Shown here piece after piece: positions 1-13,884 of a stretch of DNA of 64,000 nt. How positions within the stretch are numbered: position 1 is the stretch's first letter; every line of letters starts with the position of its first letter. Origin of the DNA: Hevea brasiliensis (lineage: Eukaryota > Streptophyta > Magnoliopsida > Malpighiales > Euphorbiaceae); the NCBI RefSeq assembly GCF_030052815.1, contig NC_079496.1, positions 5,084,001 through 5,148,000 on the forward strand, written 5' to 3'. Under the pieces are notes generated by a model. The model saw only the letters and a list, made by a program, of their open reading frames with translations, was not told the DNA's origin and did not search any database. A program made the translations under genes and the position numbers.

Positions 1-1383
1 AACAAATTTTGTTCTCTTCTTTCTATTGTTTTTTAGATCAGATTTTTCCTTTTTTTTCTTTGCTTGAAAATTGTCATATTTGGCTAGAAATATCTACTAG
101 AGAGGTCATTTCTTAACTGTTCTGCAAAAAGGTATATTTCATGATATTGAACATTTCTTAGGATACATATTTTTAACGTAAATTGGCAAATTAGTTGAGA
201 TGTTTAAGCTGAAAATTGTGGCCAGGGACAGGGTTTCTCATGTCATCAATAATAATAAGAAGAAGAAGATGTTCATATCTTTACCAGAAAGCAATAAAAG
301 AGAAGACGTTCCATCCAGATTATTGATGATTGCTGAGTCCCCATCTTTGATTACTCTTCCTTAACCCTTTTGAAAAAGCCTTAACACCCTCTAATTAATT
401 TAATGCCAACTCCATTAATTAATCTCTATACTACTGTTTTTGCTCTTACCCATTTTTCTTATCGGGATCCATTTATTCACTCCCTTTTCAATTCAATGAA
501 AACTCTTTCATTAATAAAGTGTGTCTAAGCATGCATCTATTATAGAAATTAAGCATAAAATATAAAATATGTAATATCAACAGAAATCAACATATGATTT
601 TATTAATAATGTCTATTTTATAATTATTTTAGTTGATGAAATATCATTTTTATTAATTAAGATTTTAATCACATGTATTATTATGGTGTTAAATATGAGG
701 GTTGACAATACATCTAACTATAAAAATAACTATCAACAGAATATAAAAGAAATGGAGGACATCCTTGTGGTTATTAGTTAAAAACTTTCTATTGGCTGCA
801 TAAATTCCTTGTGGCCTCGTCGGTTGCAAGCTTAGTTGTCATTTCCATGATTATGTTTTCCAGGTGGGCACACAAACCTGTGGTTATTGATCCTCAGCTT
901 GATACAGCCTACACCAATCGATATGAACTTGCTTCTTCTATGACAGAACAAATTTACTCTTTTTTTCTTGTTCTATGAATCGTATATTAGTGGGGTTAAG
1001 CTTGATGTTAATGGTCAATTTAAGGGCAGTAATGGATTTTTGAGGAAGGTTGTGGTTATGGAGCAGATAGGGGAGGACAGAGGTGAGGCCGTGGGATTGC
1101 ATTTATGAGCTGTGAGGGTATGACTTTTGTTCGTGGGCTGAGAGATTCTGAGTAGAGTAAAAGGAAGTGTGCCATTTAATAGTATGGAGCATAAAATTGA
1201 ATAATCACTTATATTGGGCCCCGCAATTCTCTCGCTCGTCTCATCAACGATCGAGCCGCTAGAATTCAATCTGAAGTGCATGATTGATCATCAAAGGTGG
1301 CACCCCACGTCCCAAAAGAATGAACATGCCAACGGCCATGATTAATGATCTTCAGCATCATCTTATCCGTGGTTTCCTTTCCC

Positions 1384-1427
<44 letters not shown>

Positions 1428-2101
1428 TTTAAAGACTTAAGAGTCATATGTAGTAACTCAGTAATCAGTCAATGACCCCATTTGGACCACGTTGCTCGAT
1501 TGGTAACGCGTCTCCGTTGCATCCAGTTCTTGCTAGTTTTAAATTTGTTGTTGGAACGAAGTTTGATTCTAAAGATTTTCTTAGCCAAAGCTCAAATTTT
1601 AAATTTCCCTTCTGTTGAGCTAGAAAATTTCTCATCAAGATCACCCATTGAATCTCCTGAAAGCAATCTTCCATGATGATGCATACTTTCAAGTAAACCT
1701 GATCAGTTTACTGCTATGAGTTAGAGGTTTTTGTCTCTGTAGCAATGTGAAAAATATCTATTTACATATGGACATCTGTGGTTATCTAACCCACTTGTTA
1801 ATTTTTGATATTTTGGAACACAATGGACATGCAATTTAGAAAGGAATAAGCATCCATTTATGTCATTCTTTCCCAAAGATCTTTTGTAGACAACTGATAA
1901 TTTAGCATTACAAACTCTACGAACTATGTTTTGAGACATGCAACAAATATAAAGATCCACACAGTTGACTTCAAGGAAGATAAAAACACAGGCCATTCAC
2001 TCAAGGAGGTATAGGTTGGTGTCAGCATTTGTTGTTGGGTCTAATTTATTCCTTGATCAATTTTTTTGTTGCGAATTTTCACCAGAAAAGCTGTATTTAC
2101 A
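1..2101. other. Intergenic region left of UAH, no supported gene
   Basis: No gene can be supported here. The stretch is AT-rich and includes short AAG runs near 255-270. Two pieces look faintly coding. One is an open plus-strand stretch near 864-978 that follows a possible intron acceptor (TTTTCCAG). The other is a minus-strand stretch near 1465-1692. Neither matches a family I recognise. The right edge should hold the 3' UTR and poly-A site of the minus-strand UAH gene, whose stop codon lies at 2102-2104. Confidence 0.5.
1384..1427. repeat. Compound (CT)n-(TA)n microsatellite
   Basis: About 12 CT units run directly into about 10 TA units. It is a simple sequence repeat likely to vary between individuals. 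It lies in the intergenic spacer. Confidence 0.95.
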
Positions 2102-5100
2102 TCAGGACAAGGACAACTTGGCAAGGGTCAACGCTAATACTTTAACCCCATTTGCTATATCCTGACTGGAGGCATATTCTTCAGGTTTATGGCTATATCC
2201 TGCAAAAGCAAATGTTGAGTAATATTAATTAATCATGAAGTCATTTGCTAAAACAAGGATTTCCTTGCTTCTACACAAAGTGCTACTCTAGTATACAATT
2301 GGCAGTTGATGAAACTCGAAATGAAAATTGGAAGCAAACAGATTTTAGTAGCTTGCTTCATTCTAAAATAAAACTTAGATATGAAGTGATTATGTTCAAC
2401 ACCAATAATAACAAATTTTTTTTAAATGACACAATTAAATTATTACCAATTAACTGAGAAACATAAGTGTCTTAACTGTTAGTAAAGCAAAAGAAATTCA
2501 GACCTTTGTAACATGGAATGAATAGCATGCCCGTTGGAGAGATCCTGCAAGGTTGTGATATTGCGTGATCAGAGATCAGTTGCCATTTTGTGGTTAAAAA
2601 AAAAAAAAAAAAAAAAGAAGAAGAAGAAGATCAGTCTCCTAGTTTTCAGGAACCATATTGAGAAGGTATATTGCATAACTATGTAGAAGTTCAAGATAAA
2701 ACTTATTATAAGCAACCAACTAATATAAGTTGAATATACATGAAATGAAAAACACGTCCTTATGTTTGTGTAGAGGTTCAAGAAAAAGAGAACTGACCGC
2801 AAAACTTTTTTTTGGATATCAACGCTATTTATTAAAATCCAGCATCTAACCCATTTATCAATATTTCTCTTACCTAGCCATGAACAGTGAATCATGGTAA
2901 GCTCTGCTTATCATCAACTTGTGTATCAGGTTTAACTCTTTTGATGCAGCTTCCATTGCCTCAATTACTGATTTATCAGAGAGGGCTGGTGGGTCCTGAT
3001 TTATGACCTTGAATTCTGATAGCTTGACCCCACGGTTTTTGGCTATTGTCATTGCAGATTGCTGAATCTTCTCAATTACGTTATTTCTTCGCTTTTCGTC
3101 AATATCACGAGTGTCTGTCAAAATATTGAACAAAGAATAAGAATACGCTATTCAGAAGACTGAAATGGATTAAATAATCTGTAAGTAGAATAATCCAAAA
3201 TAAACCTGGAAGCATTAACACCAAACTTATGTACGCAAAACTATGGACAAACTTTTTAAGCAAATTGGGAGTGTCATTGAGCAATCTTAATCACAGAAAA
3301 ATGCATACCAATTTCTAGGTGTGATTTGCTCGGGATGCTGTTTACGGCACCAGGATGCAACTCCAGAATACCTTGAAAAACATAAAGTATCATTTCCACC
3401 ACAGATCTATGAGAAGTGTAGCTAGTTAAAAAAGAGGCCGCGATTCAACAATGTAATTGGAAATTAAATGCAAAGAAAAACCATGATACGACGCTTGGGC
3501 ATGAAGAAAACATGACGCACCTACTGTACCAACAGTATCGACTGAACCAGATTCTAGCACACGTTTCTCAACAGCTAAAGCCAGTTCTGCAGCTGCCAAT
3601 CCAGCATCATTTCTGATCCAAATTGTACATGTAAAAGTTAAGAATCTTATCTTGACTGAACAAGAAAACAAAAAATGTTGAAAAATATGCTAACTGACAG
3701 TCTGACACATCTGAAACCACACTGTAGAATGAACGTGATAAAAAGACTTGATTATGATTTGCCACTTTATCTGGTTAAAGTTACAATCTGGAAGGGAAAT
3801 AAATTTATATAAAATGAGATTGTGTATTTTCCAAAAAGGAAACAAATATGGTCAATCAATAAAAAAAGAAAAAGTAAAACAAGAGCCTCAAACATCAAAA
3901 ATGCAGAAAATAGCCATCACAAAAATCTGTTAAAATGCCATAGAAAGATAAACTACATACTTATGTGTGTGCGGACATACACAAAAAGTACACAATGTAT
4001 GCATGTGCAAGCACTCGTCATCACGTAGAATTCTCTTTTTCCATGAGAAAACAATTACTTCGCAAAGTAGCAACAGGAAAAAAGGCACAAAAGTTGATAA
4101 AGGGGCAAGTGAGCTTTGAGTCAACAAGCATTTGCATAAGGCTAAAGATCACCTATTTGGCATCAAGACAGCGCCTGCATGACCACCATTGCCTTCAAAA
4201 TCTACTTTTATGCTTGCAGGGGCCGCAATTGCAGTTACTATGCCAATTGATAGACCTAAATTGAAATTAAAATTTAATTAAAAAAAGCAAGAGAATTTGT
4301 GTATTTACTGGAATAAGAGTACCTGTGGAAAATAGCCTACCTTCTGCCTCTAGAATGGGCCCCTGTTCTATATGCAGCTCCACAAATGCAGAGTAACTTC
4401 CCTTCTTTAAGAAAACACTCGACAAATCATCTTGATCTTTTGCATATCCAGCAGATCTAGCAGCCTTCAGAAAGGATATGTTTTGACTATCAACTGTTGT
4501 CTTCAGGGCTTCTGCAAGTGCTTCACTCCCTGCCAATAAGCGACTGCATATTGACACACCACATAAACCTCATAAGAGACTAGAATGGCCACTTAACAAT
4601 AACAGCTTCCTAATTTGTAAAGATAAAAAAGAATGGGAAAAAGAAACAGAGAGGCAACTAGTGTGTGCATTTAATGATTCATACAAATGTCACCGTGCAT
4701 ATACTGGTACTCACCTTCCCAAGCAGCCAATGCCAAAGCGAGTTGGCTCTTCCGAGGTGAACAAGATTACCTCCAGAGACCTTTTGGGTTTGAACCCAGA
4801 CCTGTTCCAATAAGCAGAACAATGATGGGAACTACAGACTGTATAAATTAATTTGAAATCATCGTAGGATCATAAGAATGAATTTACTTTTGTTGAAACC
4901 ATGAACTTTTCACTTAATACAAAATTCATTCAGACAAGACAAGCAGATTATTTAATGTTCTCATTCCCAAACAATGCGATACAAATATAAAAGAATGCTT
5001 TAAATTAGAAAATTATTTTAAAATTATATATAAATATACGTGTCCACATCATTTATTGGAACAACCTGAGATGACCTAAGTTTCATTCAGGATGATTAAT

Positions 5101-6830
5101 GTTTCTAATCTCTTTCAGAGTAGTTTGAAACTAGTGACTGCGCTGTGATCAACTCTCAGCATGAGACATCAATTGGTTTCAATATTGGTTCAAAAGAAGG
5201 ATTTCATAGATGTCTTCAAGGCTTCTAGCTCAACATATTTCATCTGGTTACAAAAAGTAATTGATGAAAGACAGTCATCTTACATATCTCTGTGAATAAA
5301 GCTAAGTAATCATCAGCATTTTACATTTGCAGCAAAGGGTTTGTAGAGCTAGAATCTTCTAAAGCAATGCTTCTAGGCCTACACAACTAGTAGGTTCATT
5401 ATGATGAGCACAACATCTTTCAGATCTTATAATGTCCATATTCGTAACAACCAGGTAAGTGTAAACCTTTTGAGTACATTTATGGCTTCAATTGCACCCA
5501 AAACACCAACAACACCATCATATTTCCCAGAAAATGGAATAGCATCAATGTGAGAACCAGTCGCAACTGCAGTGAGCTCTGGCTCAGAGCCATCCCTGCA
5601 AAAGGGAAGCAAGACCTGAAGTAGACTACTTGTGTAAAGATCTCAAGTAAAGAGGATTAAGGGTTTAAGGGGTGAAGCAATTACGGGTCAAGAAAACTCA
5701 CCACCGACCAAATATGTTACCAATAGCATCCTCTCTAACAGATAACCCAGAGAGTCCCAACAAGTTTTTGATGTACCTGTAGTCAAATATTAGTGATTAC
5801 CAATCATATAAGGAAGTGCCTTCATGAGAGAAGGTGAAGAAGGTTATAAAGGGACAAGCACGTCAATGTTTAAATCCCTACACATGATTGAATTTAACAA
5901 ATTTTCTATTGTTGATAATAACATAGAGTACAGAGAACAGATAGCCAAATGATGTTTCAACACAGTCACAAAAACATAGTATTCTTCTCAATATAAGCGG
6001 CCACATCAAAACCATATTTTTCAAATATATGCAAAAAAAAAAAAAAAAAAAAGCAGCTCCAAAAGAAAGCAAATTGCAGCTATTGGAGCTGTTTTAGCCT
6101 TCGGTCTAGAATTGGTCAACCTCACACTAACAAAATCCTTTGATAGGTAGACCAACGCTCCTGTAAAATATAAAGGAATAATACATTTAGCTAGAAATAA
6201 CAGAATATTACGCCTGCTGTTTACAAAATTCCTATACTCCAACAACTTTATAAATCCCATGCTGTATTTGTTGGTGAACAAAACATAAAAGAAATAGCAG
6301 GGATGATACTAACAGTACAATTTTAAGTGCAAAAGAAATCAATCAAAATGATCACACGATTAATTAAATCACAATCCATGAACATAGATCTTCAATACGT
6401 TACCTGCGAGCTAATACGTCCTTCTCAGTGTATAAAACCCTAGTAACTGATGGGGCGGGCGTATCAGAGAAAGTGGATAGCTCATCAATCTGAAAAACAA
6501 AATTCAAAACTTTAACCCACAAACACAAACAGATAGTTGGACTAATAAAAACCCCTGTAAGCAAAACTATGAAGCAAATGAAAAAGACGACGAGAATGCT
6601 CCCCAAGAATGGTAAAACATTAGAGTTAGTACCTGTTTTTGCAGACTTTGAGCGTCCACTGAAAGTGAAGAAGGGAAGAAGGTTTGAGAAGGTTCATGAA
6701 TAGGATAACCAGAGAAATCCTCCATGGTTTTGGTAGTTGGGTCCCCATTAGTTTGAGCAAGAATTGCAGAGATTGAACAGAGGAAGAGGAGAGGAAGAGA
6801 GTAGGAATAAGAGAATCTGATCAAAGACAT
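2102..6830 (-). CDS. UAH: Ureidoglycolate amidohydrolase, 12 coding exons
   Basis: The enzyme performs the last step of plant purine (ureide) breakdown: (S)-ureidoglycolate to glyoxylate, carbon dioxide and ammonia, in the endoplasmic reticulum. Coding exons in transcript order: 6830-6633, 6489-6404, 5776-5702, 5595-5467, 4801-4715, 4543-4341, 4255-4153, 3612-3521, 3371-3309, 3114-2874, 2544-2504 and 2199-2102. All have GT-AG borders and consistent phases, giving 471 residues, close to the Arabidopsis protein (about 476). An N-terminal hydrophobic signal (about residues 2-26) fits ER targeting. M20-type metal-site motifs are visible: ATGSHIDAIP (His about 135), KYDGVVGV (Asp about 146), TSEEPTRFG (Glu about 180-181), ELHIEQGP and YHDSLFMAR. 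The dimerisation-domain sequence FEGNGGHAGAVLMP is also present. UAH is preferred over its relative allantoate amidohydrolase because these motifs match UAH nearly word for word. No breaks were seen. Its promoter faces that of XRCC4. Confidence 0.95.
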
Positions 6831-8328
6831 CTCTTTTCGGGTCTCAGATGTTTATGGACAGTACTGAGCTTGGGCACAATTATCCTGAGACAACCGCAAG
6901 TGCAGATCTGACGTTAGAATTGTAGGTTGATTTGTCGTCTTGCAGGGAATTTATTATGGGCATAATTCATATTAATTTTGCTACATTGAAAATATTTTTA
7001 AAAATTATTAAAAAAAATGAATTATACAAATATTTATATTATTTTTTATAACGAAAAATTTTAAATTCTTAAGCTTGTACATAAAATATTTAATATTTAA
7101 TTAATAGGTTGATAACTATTACATATTTCTATTAAATATAATTTAGATCAAACAAGACATTTTCTTTATGTGAGGTATTTTAAAACTGTTAAACAGTACC
7201 ATTAAATTACAATTTTATAAATGTCAATGAATGGGCATTTTTTTATTTATAATATTTTTTTTATCCATTCCCAAGTGTTTATTTTAGCTTAATTTTTATA
7301 AGCTCTAAATATAAAATTTTTTATTTATTTATAATATTTTTTAAATTTATAAATTAAAAAAATTAAAGAATTAATTTTTTATTTTAATATATATAAATAA
7401 ATTTGCTTAAATTTTTATTATATTATTTTTATTTAATTTTTTAAATTTTACCACATATCTCATTTAATATCTTTTTTATTATTTTAATAATTATTATTTT
7501 TATAAATTATTTTTTATTAAATATATTAACTAATTATTAATCACTTATAAATATTTTAATTAAATATATAATTTATTAAAATTTTAAACAGCTAAATAAA
7601 TATTAAACTTATAAACTTTAATTTATTAATTTTCATAAATTAAGTCAAACACACTTTAACATGATTTCATTAAAATTATTAAAATTATTAAAATTTATTA
7701 ATTCTTTTTATAACTTTTCTCACTTTTTCTCTCCCACACATTTTTATGGGTAAATCAATTCATATTTATTCATTATCAATCAATGATTATTAATTTAAAT
7801 TTAATAAAATTAGGTATTTTAAAATTATAACCATTTATTTTAGTATATTAATTTATAATAATAAAGCTACTGCCAATTATTTACTTACGGGAAACACTTT
7901 GTCAATAAATTTAATGAAATAATCTATCATAATCGTTAAAATAATTAATTTAATAAAATTTAAATTTAAAATCATGAATTAGTAATAAATAAATAAATAT
8001 AAACTAATTTAATCATAAAAATGTAAGAGAGAAAGTAAGAGAAGGGGGGAGGGTGAAATGATAATTTCTTTTCTTTCACTAAGAAATTAAAATTGAAGAT
8101 TTTTCTTTTAACAAATTAAGGGCTTCCATCGGTCGAAACGACATACCGTTTTTTTTTTTTTTTTGCTTTTTATAAAATTTAAAGTGAAAAAGGAATTTTG
8201 ATTAGAGATTGGTGAGCAACACGATGACCGGCAGGGGGCGGGAAGACTAAAATCGAGTGCCTCTCTCTCTCTCTCTCCTTCTTTCTGCATAGTAAGCATA
8301 ACCTTTTACTGCCTTTTGCAGCTTCTCA
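6831..8328. promoter_or_regulatory. AT-rich spacer between head-to-head UAH and XRCC4
   Basis: UAH is read leftward from 6830 and XRCC4 rightward from 8329, so this 1.5 kb must hold both promoters. About 6950-8040 is extremely AT-rich and made of short A/T-only words. It may be a decayed transposon, but no ends could be defined. A (CT)n tract at about 8260-8280 lies just upstream of the XRCC4 start, probably in its 5' UTR, as is common for plant core promoters. A poly-T run lies at 8149-8164. Confidence 0.5.
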
Positions 8329-10427
8329 ATGGAAATAACAGCTCCCAGGCACACCTGCCTGAAGCTTCAAATCCCCACCGCCCAATCCGAACCAATTTTC
8401 GTCAAAGGCATATGGTTCGATTCTCACTTCCACCTGTCCATCACTGATGGCCTCAACGCTTGGGTCTGCGATGGTAAGGCCACATCCCCCCCTCTCTCTC
8501 TATATCCAATTCTATTCAATTCGTTTTTTATTTTCTTTGTGAATTTGACAGCGACGGAAGAGCAGGTGAGGGAGAGAGCATCGCAGTGGGACCAGCCGGT
8601 GTCCGAATACATTCATTTGGCCGAGCAATACCTGGGGTTTCAACAGCCCGGTTCCGTTTATCTGTTTACCGATGCCGGTGATGGCCATAAACGAGTTAGT
8701 CATTCGCTTCCTTATTTTGTGTTTTATAATTTTGCCAATTGCTATGGTATTATTGTATGTCTTTAATTCCTGAACAGCTAAAATCTTGGAAATTGAGCTG
8801 TTCGATGATTTTTTAACTTATTGGGGGTTTAGATTGCATATTTGTATATATATAGGAAATGGGGTAGCCGAATCGGACCAAGTAAAATCGTTTTCATGCT
8901 CAATTTCCTCTCTTTAGTGTTAATCGGTTCATTTCCAAGTTGATTTTTACGTATAAGCTTATCATTTTTCCCCTCTTCAAATCCCATGATTTGTGAACAA
9001 GAAGTTGGTTGATTCCAGAAGTGTGAGTCAGTTTTTATATTTGTCTGTTGGCTTTGTTTGTAGTTGTCATGGACATTTGAAAAAGAAGGGACTAAGCTCG
9101 AATGGCGATGGAAGTGCCTACCATCACCTGATAGTAAGAAGGTTACTGCTGGAATCTTGGACTTTCTCATGGATGCAAATATAAGGCTGAGTGTGAGTTT
9201 TTGACTTATGGCTCTATTTTCACAGGCAGAATAATTTCATTATGGTTCATTTAAAGTTAGATGTTTAAGTAGTATGACTTGTAAAATGATGCTCTATATA
9301 TGGGTCTAACTGTAATATGTATCTACAGGAAGAAGTTGTCAGACAGACTCAATCATATGAACGGCTGAAGGAGGAAGCTGAGAAGTGTTTGACACAAAGT
9401 GAGAAATTCAACAGTGAGAAGATGGAATTTGAATCTGCAATATATGCGAAGGTATGTGCCTTTAAATGTCTAGCATTCTTATCATTATTATGCTACTTTT
9501 TCTTTTTGGGTCCAATCACATTGTTTCTTGATATTTGCTAGTTTTACCACAAGAATTTTAGTTGAAGATTGGTAAAATGGGAAGATGTCCCTAACATGTT
9601 TGCTTAAATAAGTTTAGGAACCTTCAACATTACAAGCCTGTGTTTGGTTAATGCACCAAAAAAATTTCTTGTCATGTTAGATTTTGATGTATGACATCTT
9701 TGTGATCTGATTTTTGAATTTCCAGTCACTGATCTTTTTTTTTGAATGTTTTATCTAGCTGTTAGATGACAAAGGAACAAGTAAGAAATACTACTTTAGC
9801 CTTTTACTGAGAAAATTTAGGAGAAGAATCTTGTTTGCCAATTTTGCTTTTCTATCTTTTGATGAATTGATGAAGCATCTTGTCATGGTAACTTTTGCTC
9901 TATGAGACATTAGGTATGGAGAAGCTCAATTCTAATGACTAAAGGCACTCTATTCTAAAGTCGATTGTTAATGGCTCTTGCATATCTTGTTTCTATCCTA
10001 CATAAAGGTATTTCTTAGTCAATATGTTTTCAAATGTAGTGAGATAGAAATTATGTTTTGCAGTTAAGTATTTTAATGCACTTCATCATTAAGTTTCAGC
10101 CATCTACTTGAGCTAATAGAGTCAATGCTCATCCTGCATGTCTTTTCATATTTTAGGACTAACTGGGCCATTCTTTGCTTCTAGTTTCTTGGGGTTTTGA
10201 ATTCAAAGAAACGAAAACTTAGAGAGCTTCGAGATCAGCTGTCAACAAAGAAAACTTTTGGAAAATTGCCAGAGGAAGAGGAAGAGTCCTCGGACAAAAC
10301 TGAGAGTTTTGATGAAGGCAGTGATGATGCAAAAAGTGAGGAAGAAACTCCAGAGAAACTTACAGGCACTTCAAAGAATACACTATCAATTAGGGGTGGT
10401 GGTAGAAAGAGGATTACACACAAGTAG
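8329..10427 (+). CDS. XRCC4: DNA double-strand break repair protein XRCC4, 5 coding exons
   Basis: XRCC4 is the scaffold partner of DNA ligase IV in non-homologous end joining in the nucleus. Coding exons 8329-8473, 8552-8694, 9064-9192, 9329-9451 and 10185-10427 join in frame with GT-AG borders to give 260 residues, close to the Arabidopsis protein (about 264). The N-terminal head domain starts with RHTCLKL and carries the plant hallmarks WDQPVSEY and LAEQYLGFQQP. It ends near GILDFLMDANIRLS. A heptad-rich stalk of about 60 residues follows (EEVVRQTQSYERLKEEAEKC onward), then the basic KKRKLRELR. The tail is acidic (EEEEESSDKTESFDEGSDD) and ends in a small basic Gly/Arg/Lys cluster. The start follows a CT-rich leader and matches the known N-terminus. 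The gene appears intact. Confidence 0.95.
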
Positions 10428-12057
10428 AAAAATAATCTCTGTGAAGCTTTACATTCCAGCATGTTAGCTTCCCAACAATTTGGAACCAAAAAGAAAAGTA
10501 AAGGGAAAGAAACATGGGATGAAGGGTTATGATAATTCCCATAGCTATGTTGACTATTTGCTTTAGGCATATTAGTGTCTAGTGTGCTTTCTGAAAGATT
10601 CTCAGTTTTAGTATTTCAGAAGAAAATGCAGTAGTAAGAGCCGAAGGAACTGAGGTTTGAACTTAAGCCTAATTAGTCCTACGCATGGATTGTGTATATG
10701 AATTGCAGCAGGTCTGCAATCGTAGGGAAACATTATTTAATCAACCAAAATAACAACAATAAATCTCATATGGTACTTAAAATGTTATCAACAGAGGTTA
10801 CATCGTGAAATTGTAAGGGTTCATAACGCGCAAAGCCTTGCATCTCCCGTCATTTTTTTTTTATCCTAACTGAATAGAGGTTTGGATTCCCCTGGAGTGG
10901 GGCATGTGCCAATTCCCACTTCATCTCAAGGACGTAATTGAGGTGAGTCGCGTGCTTGAGACTTGTCTCAGAACTTGAATTTAATTTTTAAACTCCTTTA
11001 ATAAGGGACTGAAATTTAATTTATTCTCATTTGCAAATTTAAACTTGCGAGTTAGTTCTTTTATAAAGTCACGAGTCTTTTATAAAGTCACGAGTTAACT
11101 CGTGGATAAATTCGTAAATTAAATTTTTTATAGGTTTATGAATCAATTCATTTATATATTAATGTATTAATTTTATTATATATAAAAATAAAATGATGAC
11201 AAAATATAAGATAATAAAATTATAAATAATATAATTAAAATATATATATATATATTTTAATCATTATAATTTAATTAATGGTGATATTATAATTATTAAT
11301 TTAATTATAATGATTTATTAGGTTTATCTTTAAATATGTTTTATATAATGATTAATAAAAATATTTTTTTAATAATTTAGTTAATTAAATTTAAAGAGTT
11401 AAGTTCATAAACTTAATAAATGAGCTGAATATGAAATTATGCTCACAAACATAATAAATAATCTATGCGAGTTGAATTCATAAATTCAATAAATGATCTC
11501 AATGTTTGCCGAATTCACGAATTTGATAAAATTAATTAAATCATGCCTGCTAAGGATCTCAATGTGGCAGTGACATCCCTGCTAAGATGCTAATGGGCTT
11601 AACCAGATTAAACTCTAAGTCGAGTTTGATATTTCAAGCGTAACTCGCAAGTAGCTTGATTTAAGAGACGACCAATGTTATTTGTAGCCGTACACTAAAA
11701 TTTCAGGAGTAGTAAGATAATATTAGTATAAAGATGATTTTATTATCAATGTTGATTGAACTGTTACAGTTCACACGGTAATGGAAGTTGTCAATTTAAG
11801 AATATTAAGACTTCATTTGTTTCACATAAAATAATTTTTATATAAAAAATATTTCTTTTTTAATATACTGTTATTATTGAATAAATCAGCTTAGGCCAAA
11901 ATAATATTGGCCATTTATTAATTATACAGTAAAATTATCAAGAAAAATAATAAAATAAAAAATATATATATTAATACAAAATTTATCCCATGTAATAACT
12001 ATCATAAAAAAACACAAGAAAATAGTAATTAAGTGATGAAAACTATTTTTTTTTATT
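10428..12057. other. XRCC4 3' flank and AT-rich repeat-like spacer
   Basis: The first 300 bases or so probably hold the XRCC4 3' UTR. From about 10840 to 11720 the sequence looks like a decayed transposon. It has repeated gag/ctc-type words (gagtt, aactcg, ataaattc) and a local direct repeat of about 19 bases (CTTTTATAAAGTCACGAGT) near 11057-11095. No coding capacity or clear ends were found. Confidence 0.4.
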
Positions 12058-12062
12058 AAAAC

Positions 12063-13823
12063 TGTCACGACCCAACTTATGGGCCGGACCGGCACTAGGA
12101 CCTGGGCCAACCTAAAGCCCCCGAGGCCCGTAGTAAGCCTAACTGTTCATTAACCCAACTCTAAGGCCCATTGGGCCCAAATTCAAGAAAACAAACGGAC
12201 AGAGTCCGGCCATAAAATGGACTTTCCAACGGGGAGTTTTCGACTCACCCGACCTGTAAACACAATAAACCATCCATTGGGGAGCTCAGCTCACCCTCCA
12301 CATACTCATCAACATAATAATAAATGGGAGCTCAGCTCCCTCATCCAATCCATCAAAACAGACTTAAAATATTAAGTTTACAGGTCCAACATGAATATAA
12401 TATTACAGACCAAATTCAAATAATTACTGCTAACACATGCGGAAATTCTAGGAGTAAATAAAATTACACAATATCGATAAACAACCTGCGAAGTATAAAA
12501 GCAGGTTAACCCAGAATAAATATCCTCCTGTGGCCTGTAAAAATTTTTGAACAGGAGTGAGCGTTCGACTCAGAGAGTAAAATATCAATCTTAACTATAA
12601 TCTCTATAACTATCTGAACTAATGCACCATGTAGAGTAAAATGCAACATAAACAATAAATTCACATCATAGCATCAAAAAGGTAATTTGGAGCACTCACA
12701 CACCCTGTAGTATCAATCATAACATATGGGAGCTGATCCCCTATACAGCTCTCTTAAATCCAACCTGGTGCCAGCGAATTACTCAAGCTCGGACTTCCAC
12801 TTAATAACCAAATCGAGGGTCCCAGCGAATTACTCAAGCCGTGACTACCCCTCGAAGGATCGGGTCCCAGCGAATTACTCAAGCCGTGACTACCCCGTCC
12901 TATCCATAGTCCACACCACATCACACGCACGCCAACGCACGCACACTGCTCCAAATTACCACAACAACATCCATGGCACATCAACAGTTATGAATGCAAC
13001 ATAAATCGTGCCTAGAGTTTAACTACATAAATATATGCATATAAGTGATGCATGGGCATGCTTGAACATATAATAATATCGAAATTACAATTAAAATTAA
13101 TATTCTACTCACAGACTTGACGATGGTCACTGAGGCGGCTGGGCGGAGGAAGAAGGCTGTCCCGGCTCACCTGACAATTATATTACAATTATTTAATACA
13201 ATCTGACTCAATACAAACAAAGAAAAAGACCAATTACGTCCTAAGTCGTGCCGAAAATCCGGCAGAGTCTCCCCTATACCTAGGACCTACCCAACCTGCA
13301 AAAGGGCTAAAAACGCACTTCTATACTCACAATCCATACATCAACAGTTCAATCATATCACACAGCCCCTCCTGGGCCCATCAAATCAATCATCCATCAC
13401 AATACGCAAAATTTCAATTTAGTCCTTATTATTGATCATTTTTGCAAAAACTGCCCAAACAAGCTCTAAAAATTATAAAACTTTGCCCCGCGGTCCTTAG
13501 CAATATTACTAAGCTATTGCAAAAAGAATCGTAATTTTCTAAGCTACCACGAATATTTTATGGATTTTTAATCCTATTTAAGCACTAGAAAATTATGAAA
13601 AAGCAAGGTTCGGGTTTACCTTTGCCGATTCCGACTTCGGGAACGCGCTCGGGACGTCTGACAATGGGGGGCTAGCCAAAACCTCGGTCCAATTCGGAGA
13701 CTTTTCCGGTAACTGGTCTGTCTGGCCGGAAATTCACAGATCCGGACAACTGTCGAATTTTCGCGAATTGAGGATACCTACACGAAGCCCAATAATAATA
13801 TATAAAAAATCAGGGGTGTTACA
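12063..13823 (-). repeat. 3' LTR of the gypsy element
   Basis: The LTR is about 1761 bp and pairs with the copy at 19217-20946. It contains a threefold direct repeat near 12765-12900 of a unit built around CCAGCGAATTACTCAAGC. Compared with the 5' LTR it keeps many single bases the other copy lacks, so it is likely nearer the original sequence. Confidence 0.93.
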
Positions 13824-13836
13824 TTCTTCCTCTTAC
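13824..13836 (-). other. Polypurine tract of the gypsy element
   Basis: Read on the minus strand, GTAAGAGGAAGAA abuts the 3' LTR start (TGTAACACC). This is the expected place and composition for the plus-strand primer of reverse transcription. Confidence 0.75.
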
Positions 13837-13884
13837 GTAAAAATTCGTCCTCGAATTTTACACAAGGCAGAATAAAGTACATGA

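Noticed and set aside
1482..1560. tRNA-like wording (GCTCGATTGGTAACGCG)
   Set aside because: It resembles a D-arm, but no acceptor stem, anticodon arm or T-arm (GGTTCGAATCC type) pairs around it.
12726..13004. An open frame with VPANYSS repeats in the gypsy LTR (and its twin at 19864-20142)
   Set aside because: It lies in both LTRs, is antisense to the element, and its repeats merely translate the threefold direct repeat of the LTR. No sign of a real gene.
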